This document shows, in pieces, positions 6,294 through 10,881 of a DNA stretch of 10,881 nucleotides (the first letter of the stretch is position 1; each line of letters starts with the position of its first letter). Made by a program: the position numbers and the translations under genes. Under the pieces are notes generated by a model, which worked only from the letters and a program-made list of their open reading frames with translations, had not been told where the DNA came from and did not search any database. The stretch comes from an uncultured Rhizobiaceae group bacterium (GTDB lineage Bacteria; Pseudomonadota; Alphaproteobacteria; Rhizobiales; Rhizobiaceae): NCBI GenBank assembly GCA_937923355.1, contig CALAIO010000090.1, positions 1-10,881 of the forward strand, given 5' to 3'.

Positions 6294-6608
6294 ATTGGCT
6301 TGGGTATATTTAGAATATAGGAACAAGCCTCGGTTGGCAGGTATGCGGGTGAAAAGTTTTAAAGTGTATAATATTGATGGCTGGCAATCGGGGCATTGAA
6401 TGCCAGCCATCAAAACTCATAAAGCTTTTTAACTTTAGAGGAGAGAATATACACTGCTCTTCAAATAACTGATCCAACAGCATAATCTTACTTAGTTAAT
6501 TTCAAAATAGCATATATGAAACATGTTTTATATCGCTCAGGTGAACTAGGGTCTGGACTATTGGGAGGTGGCATAATTATTGCAGGTTAATGTTAGAGCT
6601 TTTCTGAC
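6294..6608. other. Intergenic region between rpmG and the methyltransferase-fold gene
   Basis: About 315 nt with no convincing long coding region. It holds the 13-bp hairpin at 6374-6413, an exact TATAAT at 6367-6372 with no matching -35, and a 24-codon open frame at 6516-6590 (MKHVLYRSGELGSGLLGGG...) with no ribosome binding site. The AT-rich part at about 6480-6530 probably contains the promoter of the 6609 gene, but I cannot place it. Confidence 0.6.
6374..6413. repeat. Perfect 13-bp inverted repeat with competing inner palindrome
   Basis: TTGATGGCTGGCA (6374-6386) is exactly repeated in inverse at 6401-6413 around a 14-nt spacer. A second palindrome, GGCATT-G-AATGCC (6392-6404), overlaps the 3' arm, so the two folds exclude each other. 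No T run follows on either strand, so it is not an ordinary terminator. It could be an operator or a switching RNA element. Confidence 0.7.
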
Positions 6609-7511
6609 ATGAACTTGCGCAAAACCCGGAGTTATAACTTGCCAACACCTTCAAGCGACCACAAAGCGAGAAACCTTGCGCTTATCAATGAGCGCCTTCA
6701 AGCCTTGCGTGATGCTGAAAATATTGAACAGGCTTTTCCAGGTGAGTTGCAAGGTGTATTTGTGCGCAAGGTTGAGCAAACGCTTGAGATGTATTGTTAT
6801 GACAATGATACACAAAAACTTAGCAGTATCATGTCCCGAATTGATCTGGAAAACCCACTTAACCTGATGGGTATCTATACGCAGGTTATGTTTCTTTCTG
6901 CTCTATGGAGTGCAGAACCTCCTTCCAGTGTTTATATGGCAGGCTTTGGCGGCGGCAGGATTGCCATGCTGTTTGATCATTACTTTGAAGGCATCACCAT
7001 AGATGGCACAGACATTGACCCCAATGTGATTGCGGCTTCACAAGTATTTTTTGGCCTTGATAAGACAATGCTATCAGGCATCAATGTCGCGGATAGCAGA
7101 GAAGACCTAAAGAACCGCCCTGCTCCCTATGACATCATTTTACTAGACGTCTTCACAGGCGGGGGCGAGCACGTCAATCATCTTGCAACAGTAGAATTTT
7201 TTGAACTCTGTAAAGAGAAGCTTACGAATGAAGGTGTAATTGTTGCAAATCTTGTCGAAATAGATCCCTTGGTAGAGCGAAAAATTGCCGCCATGCAGAG
7301 CGTCTTTAAATATAGTTTTGTCTGGCAATATAACGGTGCAAAGGTTGTTTTTGCCAGTGATCAACTGCTTGATTTAGAAGCGCTCCTAGAACGTGTTTCA
7401 GATTTTCAACTAATCGAGAAACTTGATTTTGATTTGGTTGATAAAGCAAAAATACTGCGGTCAGTATCACTGAATGAAACTATTCAGCCTCTGAGAGATG
7501 CGGACTTATAA
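6609..7511 (+). CDS. Spermidine synthase-like methyltransferase-fold protein
   Basis: A 300-residue soluble protein. After an N-terminal region (1-45) rich in charge, residues 46-85 form the small beta domain, and about 107-250 form a Rossmann core: VYMAGFGGGRIAMLF (108-122) is the glycine loop, TDIDPNVIAAS (134-144) holds the acidic residue that grips the ribose of an adenosyl cofactor, and YDIILLDVFTGGGEHV (174-189) is the strand-4 motif. The spacing and the SRIDLENPLNLMGIY segment (76-90) match the spermidine-synthase-like proteins. The usual aminopropyltransferase signatures (GGGDG and DSSDPxGP) are missing, so it probably is not a true spermidine synthase; it may be an S-adenosylmethionine-binding methyltransferase or related enzyme. 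A TAG at 6594-6596 rules out an earlier in-frame start. The ribosome binding site is weak. It stands alone between rpmG and pleD, with no polyamine genes near it. Confidence 0.75.
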   Translation: MNLRKTRSYNLPTPSSDHKARNLALINERLQALRDAENIEQAFPGELQGVFVRKVEQTLEMYCYDNDTQKLSSIMSRIDLENPLNLMGIYTQVMFLSALWSAEPPSSVYMAGFGGGRIAMLFDHYFEGITIDGTDIDPNVIAASQVFFGLDKTMLSGINVADSREDLKNRPAPYDIILLDVFTGGGEHVNHLATVEFFELCKEKLTNEGVIVANLVEIDPLVERKIAAMQSVFKYSFVWQYNGAKVVFASDQLLDLEALLERVSDFQLIEKLDFDLVDKAKILRSVSLNETIQPLRDADL

Positions 7512-7570
7512 TCTCACGCCAAACAGGGCTTAGTACAAACCTCAAAGCAAAAAATTTAACTAACTTTTTT

Positions 7571-7690
7571 TGAAAAGAAGGGGTCGGTTGGATTTTGGGA
7601 ATGGTACGAGGAGGCCATTAACTGATCCAAATCCAACCGACGACCCCACGGACCCAGGAGATGCGGCGGACCTGAGCACTCCGTAGGGTA
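7571..7690 (-). ncRNA. Candidate structured small RNA with anti-Shine-Dalgarno loop
   Basis: A block clearly richer in GC than its flanks folds into two hairpins. The large one has a perfect 13-bp stem (7583-7595 with 7629-7641), extended by GGG/CCC after a 3-4 nt bulge. It is capped by an AATGG/CCATT stem (7600-7604 with 7615-7619). The second hairpin pairs 7648-7652 with 7680-7684 and 7655-7658 with 7671-7674. The minus strand is favoured because there the large hairpin is the 3' one and is followed by TTCTTTT, like a terminator, and because its apical loop then reads CCTCCTCGTA, an anti-Shine-Dalgarno sequence of the kind seen in alphaproteobacterial small RNAs (for example the suhB/alpha-r14 and mmgR families). 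TATACC just upstream on that strand (7684-7690 region) could be a -10. I do not recognise a named RNA family, and the strand is not certain. Confidence 0.45.
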
Positions 7691-7768
7691 TAGTTAATCA
7701 GGCAAGCCAAAGCTTACTTAATCAACATGAGGGAAATTTGCCTCACTTTTAATATAAAATCAACAGGA

Positions 7769-7786
7769 TGGTAACGATTTGGTAAC
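7769..7786. repeat. Direct repeat TGGTAAC with 11-bp period
   Basis: TGGTAAC occurs at 7769-7775 and again at 7780-7786, one helical turn apart, a layout typical of a protein binding site read on one face of DNA. It lies downstream of both convergent genes, so no target promoter is evident. Confidence 0.4.
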
Positions 7787-7830
7787 CTTTACATCAATTG
7801 AGGTTAGCATTAATCGTTAACATTCATAAT

Positions 7831-7903
7831 ACTTAGCTGAAAACAAGCACGCAATACGCATGGATTTGCGTGATTTGGTTCGAGTGAACACAACAAGCTA
7901 AGT
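7831..7903. repeat. Nested inverted repeat next to the pleD 3' end
   Basis: ACTTAGCT (7831-7838) is inversely repeated at 7896-7903, enclosing a second 7-bp inverted repeat, CACGCAA/TTGCGTG (7848-7854 with 7866-7872). The structure ends ten bases before the pleD stop codon. It may form the 3' end of the pleD transcript, though no T run follows it. Confidence 0.45.
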
Positions 7904-7912
7904 TACAAGCAA

Positions 7913-9289
7913 TTAAGCAGCTTGAGTAACCACCTGATTGCGCCCTGCTCTTTTGGCTGCATAAAGCGCTGTATCAGCTCGTTTCATTAGATCTTGAGGC
8001 GTATCTAAGAGAGGTTCAATACATGAAAGCCCCATACTGATAGTTGTATAAATCTGCTTGGATCCATTCCCGGCAATGACGGGATGCTCTTCGACCTCGC
8101 GACGAATACGCTCAGCTACAACATGCGCATAGGCGATATCTGTATCAGGCATGATTACAACAAACTCTTCACCGCCATAGCGGCAAGCTATATCTACATT
8201 TCTAACATTCTTACGAATTCTGTTTGCCACTTCCGCAATCACAGCATCGCCAACATCATGGCCATGCGTATCATTGACAGCCTTGAACTTGTCGATATCG
8301 CACATCATCGCCGTAATGGGTTTGTTGGATGCAACAGACTTTTCAAAAAGAGAGGCAAAATGCATCTCGAAGTATCTGCGATTATGTAGATTGGTAAGCG
8401 GGTCTTTCACAGCCATTTCAATCGTCTGCTGAACAGACGCACGAAGGCAGTCGTTATAACGCTTGCGACATAGCTGTGTTTTTACCCTGGCGAGCAATTC
8501 CTGTGTATCAACAGGACGCTTAATATAGTCGTACACGCCGATTTCCATGGCTCGGCTGACAACTTCTTCCTGGCCGCTGGTGGAAATAACAATCAATGGA
8601 AGCAGTCTAGTACGCTCCAAAGAACGCAAATGCGAACAAAGACGCAAACTATCGAAATTATTCATACTTAAAGAGATGATAGCCAGATCATATTGACCCT
8701 CAACGATACGAAATAATGCATCGTTAGGATTAGTTTCAACTTCAACATTGTTTGCAACAGAAAGCGTCGCCACCATTTTCTCATAGGATGCAGCGCGATC
8801 ATCAACAACAATGATATTCGTGCGTTCTCTTGGTTTCTCAACGTCTTCCATAACATTTGAATAGTTCATGGCAAGTTCGTCACCGTTTGCAGCTCTCAAG
8901 CGCAAATCATCGGTGAGCATTTTAAGCCTGACGAGGCTTTTAACACGCGTCACCAGTGCCAAATCATTCACAGGCTTAGTCAGAAAATCATCTGCCCCTG
9001 CCTCAAGCCCTCTTATGCGGTCTTCAGGTTGGTCAAGTGCTGTAACCATTACAACCGGCAAGTGCATGGTTTCCGGATTACTTTTGAGGCGCTTGCAAAC
9101 TTCAAACCCATCCATGCCCGGCATCATCACATCCAGCAGAACCATATCGCATTGCCCGCTTTCACACAGAGCAAGCGCGTCTTCGCCATTGGTTGCGGTT
9201 AAAACCTGAAAATATTCAGCCATAAGCCGAGCTTCAAGAAGCTTAACATTGGTTGGTACGTCATCAACGACTAAAATACGGGCTGTCAA
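7913..9289 (-). CDS. pleD: Response regulator diguanylate cyclase PleD
   Basis: A 458-residue cytosolic protein with the PleD layout receiver - receiver - GGDEF. It makes cyclic di-GMP from two GTP when phosphorylated and dimerised. The first receiver (about 1-122) has the acidic pair Asp9-Asp10, phosphoacceptor Asp53 (LLDVMMPGMDG) and Lys105. The second (about 157-275) is degenerate, with Ser206 at the phosphoacceptor position (DLAIISLSMNNFD), as expected for the dimerisation adaptor. The GGDEF domain (about 293-455) has the active-site loop GGEEF (372-376) and an intact inhibitory site RNVD (363-366) five residues before it, so product inhibition is likely retained. The start is TTG (9287-9289): it gives MTARILVVDD as in relatives, and the next in-frame ATG is at residue 23, inside the first receiver. 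It follows divK by 46 nt on the same strand and is probably cotranscribed. Confidence 0.97.
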   Translation of the reverse strand: MTARILVVDDVPTNVKLLEARLMAEYFQVLTATNGEDALALCESGQCDMVLLDVMMPGMDGFEVCKRLKSNPETMHLPVVMVTALDQPEDRIRGLEAGADDFLTKPVNDLALVTRVKSLVRLKMLTDDLRLRAANGDELAMNYSNVMEDVEKPRERTNIIVVDDRAASYEKMVATLSVANNVEVETNPNDALFRIVEGQYDLAIISLSMNNFDSLRLCSHLRSLERTRLLPLIVISTSGQEEVVSRAMEIGVYDYIKRPVDTQELLARVKTQLCRKRYNDCLRASVQQTIEMAVKDPLTNLHNRRYFEMHFASLFEKSVASNKPITAMMCDIDKFKAVNDTHGHDVGDAVIAEVANRIRKNVRNVDIACRYGGEEFVVIMPDTDIAYAHVVAERIRREVEEHPVIAGNGSKQIYTTISMGLSCIEPLLDTPQDLMKRADTALYAAKRAGRNQVVTQAA

Positions 9290-9335
9290 TTTACTGTCTC
9301 ACTACGCTGTACTAATTACTCTTGTCTTTTACGGT

Positions 9336-9716
9336 TTATGCTTCCGGACCGTCGCCGATATAATATTGTATGGTCTTGATGAAAGTTGCGACCGAGATCG
9401 GCTTGGAAATATAAGCTTCGCAACCGCCTTGTCTGATACGCTCTTCATCGCCTTTCATGGCAAAGGCAGTCACTGCAATTACAGGGATTGATGCAATTGT
9501 TTCGTCTTCCTTGATCCATTTTGTGACTTCAAGGCCAGAAACCTCCGGCAATTGGATATCCATCAAAATCAGATCAGGACGGTGTTCCTTTGCCAGATCA
9601 AGCGCCGTTAGACCGCTGCGTGTCTGAACAACATTATACCCTTTTGCTTCCAGTAAGTCGTTGAAAAGCTTCATATTAAGCTCATTATCTTCGACTATTA
9701 AAACTGTCTTAGCCAT
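9336..9716 (-). CDS. divK: Single-domain response regulator DivK
   Basis: A 126-residue lone receiver domain matching DivK, the essential cell-fate regulator of alphaproteobacteria that is phosphorylated by DivJ-type kinases, dephosphorylated by PleC and acts through DivL and CckA on CtrA. Visible residues: Glu9-Asp10 of the acidic pocket ([14 protein letters not shown]), phosphoacceptor Asp53 ([13 protein letters not shown]), Thr83 and Lys105 (YISKPIS). There is no output domain and none is expected. The ATG at 9716 has a good ribosome binding sequence, TAAGGGT, upstream. It is the first gene of a divK-pleD unit and is read divergently from the DUF3572-dinB pair, with 228 nt between them. 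That gap has a 7-bp inverted repeat at 9737-9770 in the divK leader. I did not find a TTAA-N7-TTAA CtrA box in it. Confidence 0.97.
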   Translation of the reverse strand: MAKTVLIVEDNELNMKLFNDLLEAKGYNVVQTRSGLTALDLAKEHRPDLILMDIQLPEVSGLEVTKWIKEDETIASIPVIAVTAFAMKGDEERIRQGGCEAYISKPISVATFIKTIQYYIGDGPEA

Positions 9717-9736
9717 TTCTAACCCTTACCCCAACG

Positions 9737-9770
9737 CATGCAGAACACACTTATGAGTCATGCCTGCATG
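9737..9770. repeat. Inverted repeat CATGCAG/CTGCATG upstream of divK
   Basis: CATGCAG (9737-9743) is inversely repeated at 9764-9770 around a 20-nt spacer, 21 nt before the divK start codon. It could be a leader hairpin or an operator for divK. Confidence 0.4.
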
Positions 9771-9944
9771 GTTTCAATCTAACTATAAAGTAAACAAAGA
9801 AAGTTGACGAATTGGAAACAAGTTTGAAAAAACACTGTAGAATGAACTTATGTGGCACTAACTTGCGTGTCAGAATTGAAAAATATATCGAGATTTGCAA
9901 TCATGGGATAAGAATAATTTCCTGATTCAAATTTAGAAAAGCCT

Positions 9945-10232
9945 ATGACGCCAGATACCGCCACATCCATAGCCATCGCAGGCCTGCAATTCATTGCAGG
10001 TGATGAAGAGCAAATTTCCAGATTTATTGCGCTTACAGGTATCTCACCTGATGAAATGCGTGCAGCCGCAGGTTCTGAGAGCTTTTTAATTGCTGTGCTT
10101 GAGTTTTTCATGGGCGATGAGCCTACACTTCTGGCTTTTACAGCAAGTCAAAATATGGATCCTGCAGATATTCAAAAAGCGCTTTATGTGTTTTCTCCGC
10201 CCGGTTTAAATTCCGGCGAAACTGAGTGGTGA
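9945..10232 (+). CDS. DUF3572 family protein
   Basis: A 95-residue acidic, helical protein matching DUF3572, a family largely restricted to alphaproteobacteria and often found beside divK and dinB. Recognisable segments are [32 protein letters not shown] (11-42), [19 protein letters not shown] (47-65) and the C-terminal PADIQKAL. The function is unknown. The two similar stretches [17 protein letters not shown] and [15 protein letters not shown] suggest an internal duplication of a helical unit. The ribosome binding site is weak (AGAAAAG). The TGA stop at 10230-10232 is one base before the dinB ATG, so translation is probably coupled. Confidence 0.9.
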   Translation: MTPDTATSIAIAGLQFIAGDEEQISRFIALTGISPDEMRAAAGSESFLIAVLEFFMGDEPTLLAFTASQNMDPADIQKALYVFSPPGLNSGETEW

Positions 10233-10233
10233 T

Positions 10234-10881
10234 ATGGAACCTGGAAGCAAAGAAATGGAAGGACTTTGCCGCGACTGTGTCACTTGGCAAAAATCTGACC
10301 ATCATGCTTCCAGATGCACCAAGTGTGGAAGCCCCCGCGTTATTCGCCATCCTGAACTTAGAACCCTCGCCATCGCCCATATCGATTGCGATGCCTTTTA
10401 TGCCTCCGTTGAAAAGCGTGACGACCCTACCCTTGCAGATAAGCCCGTTATTATTGGTGGTGGGCGGCGTGGCGTGGTTTCGACCTGTTGTTATATCGCG
10501 CGAATTCGCGGGGTGCATTCTGCCATGCCAATGTTCAAGGCGCTTGAGGCTTGCCCTGAGGCGATTGTTATCAAACCTCATATGTCCAAATATTCAGAAG
10601 CGGGTCACACTATTCGCAAGATGATGCGCACGTTGACGCCCATGGTTGAACCCTTATCCATCGATGAAGCGTTTCTGGATATGAATGGCACGCAAAAGCT
10701 TCACGGTGCTTGTCCTGCTGAAGTCTTGGTTAGGTTGGCCAAACGCATTGAGGATGAGTTGAACTTGAGTGTTTCCGTCGGGCTTTCTTACTGCAAGTTT
10801 CTCGCCAAGGTCGCTTCCGATATGAATAAGCCTCGTGGTTTTTCAGTTGTGGGCGAAGCGGAAGCCGTATCTTTCCTGCGC
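10234..10881 (+). CDS. dinB: DNA polymerase IV (DinB), 5' part, with zinc-ribbon extension
   Basis: An open frame of 216 codons running off the right edge; the gene is therefore partial. It encodes the N-terminal part of a Y-family translesion polymerase. [12 protein letters not shown] (49-60) carries the first metal-binding Asp51 and the steric-gate Tyr56; CYIAR (86-90) carries the nucleotide-contacting Tyr and Arg; SIDEAFLDM (142-150) carries Asp144-Glu145; and [20 protein letters not shown] (181-200) is the helix-hairpin segment. Residues 1-45 are an extension absent from E. coli DinB, with Cys12-x2-Cys15 and Cys28-x2-Cys31, a probable zinc ribbon. The extension is common in rhizobial DinB proteins, as I recall. 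The start ATG 10234 is one base after the DUF3572 stop, with GAGTGG upstream; ATG 10255 is a possible alternative and keeps the cysteines. Confidence 0.93.
   Translation, partial: MEPGSKEMEGLCRDCVTWQKSDHHASRCTKCGSPRVIRHPELRTLAIAHIDCDAFYASVEKRDDPTLADKPVIIGGGRRGVVSTCCYIARIRGVHSAMPMFKALEACPEAIVIKPHMSKYSEAGHTIRKMMRTLTPMVEPLSIDEAFLDMNGTQKLHGACPAEVLVRLAKRIEDELNLSVSVGLSYCKFLAKVASDMNKPRGFSVVGEAEAVSFLR

Larger units (their letters stand above)
7512..7912. other. Intergenic region between the 6609 gene and pleD
   Basis: About 400 nt between convergent genes, with no coding region. It carries a GC-rich folded block at 7571-7690 described separately, a small TGAGG/CCTCA hairpin followed by TTTT (7728-7749), a direct repeat TGGTAAC at 7769-7775 and 7780-7786, and a nested inverted repeat at 7831-7903. 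The rest is AT-rich. Confidence 0.7.

Noticed and set aside
6367..6372. Exact TATAAT as a promoter for the 6609 gene
   Set aside because: No -35-like hexamer lies 15-19 nt upstream, and transcription would start inside the 13-bp hairpin; an AT-rich chance match is as likely.
7549..7573. A-run and T-run inverted repeat after the 6609 gene as a terminator
   Set aside because: The stem would be only A-T pairs with no GC core, too weak for a convincing intrinsic terminator.
7810..7821. TTAATCGTTAAC as a CtrA site
   Set aside because: The half-sites are three bases apart rather than seven, and the site lies downstream of both genes.
8084..9209. Plus-strand frames inside pleD (8084-8389, 8868-9209)
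   Set aside because: They are antisense to well-conserved receiver and GGDEF coding sequence and have no ribosome binding sites or recognisable products.
9717..9944. CtrA boxes (TTAA-N7-TTAA) in the divK/DUF3572 divergent region
   Set aside because: I looked for them because divK is a cell-cycle gene, but no pair of TTAA half-sites with 7-bp spacing is present.
10138..10624. Open frames on both strands across the start of dinB (10138-10581 minus and 10226-10624 plus)
   Set aside because: Both overlap the clear DinB coding frame starting at 10234 and show no protein family features.
1..10881. tRNA, rRNA, CRISPR array, transposase or phage integrase
   Set aside because: None was visible on reading both strands; no CCA-ended cloverleaf, spaced repeat array or mobile-element gene was found.

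Overview
The window looks like chromosomal DNA of a Rhizobiales-type alphaproteobacterium of moderate to low GC, possibly marine or otherwise salt-exposed. The main reason is the set of core genes: rpmG, then pleD-divK on the minus strand, then a DUF3572 gene and dinB on the plus strand, with a Nudix hydrolase and an MFS transporter at the left end. As I recall it, rhizobial genomes carry the string Nudix - MFS - rpmG - pleD - divK - DUF3572 - dinB. Sodium-linked transporters (NhaA and an SbtA-family permease) suggest a sodium-rich habitat. That habitat is an inference.

Layout. 3-515: 3' part of a Nudix hydrolase gene, cut by the left edge. 551-1726: MFS transporter. 1723-1938 (minus): small two-helix membrane protein, overlapping the MFS stop convergently. 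2039-2944 (minus): OxyR-type LysR regulator lacking both redox cysteines, with a perfect ATAG-N7-CTAT operator just upstream. 3062-3247: divergent DUF465/YdcH-like small protein with its own strong terminator (3261-3300). 3352-5910: three-gene unit nhaA - sbtA-like - PII-like sbtB. 6076-6243: rpmG (L33) with a textbook terminator. 6609-7511: spermidine-synthase-like Rossmann methyltransferase-fold protein. 7512-7912: intergenic stretch with a GC-rich, strongly folded candidate small RNA and other repeats. 7913-9289 (minus): pleD, starting at TTG. 9336-9716 (minus): divK. 9945-10232: DUF3572 protein. 10234 to the right edge: 5' part of dinB (DNA polymerase IV), open at the edge and carrying an N-terminal CxxC...CxxC zinc-ribbon-like extension.

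How the parts fit. divK-pleD is the cell-cycle and development signalling pair: a single-domain receiver and a c-di-GMP synthase. DUF3572-dinB is a nearly abutting pair read divergently from divK. The nhaA-sbtA-sbtB unit reads as a sodium circuit: a Na+-driven anion (bicarbonate-like) importer, a PII-like gate for it, and a Na+/H+ exchanger to remove the sodium. The NhaA has Asn where E. coli NhaA has the functionally important Lys300, and the SbtA homologue differs from the cyanobacterial protein at the predicted substrate site, so the textbook assignments may not transfer directly.

The points most worth a second look are the Lys300-to-Asn NhaA, the cysteine-free OxyR with an intact OxyR operator, the SbtA/SbtB pair outside cyanobacteria, and the candidate RNA at about 7571-7690 with an anti-Shine-Dalgarno loop. 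I found no tRNA, rRNA, CRISPR array, transposase or phage gene.
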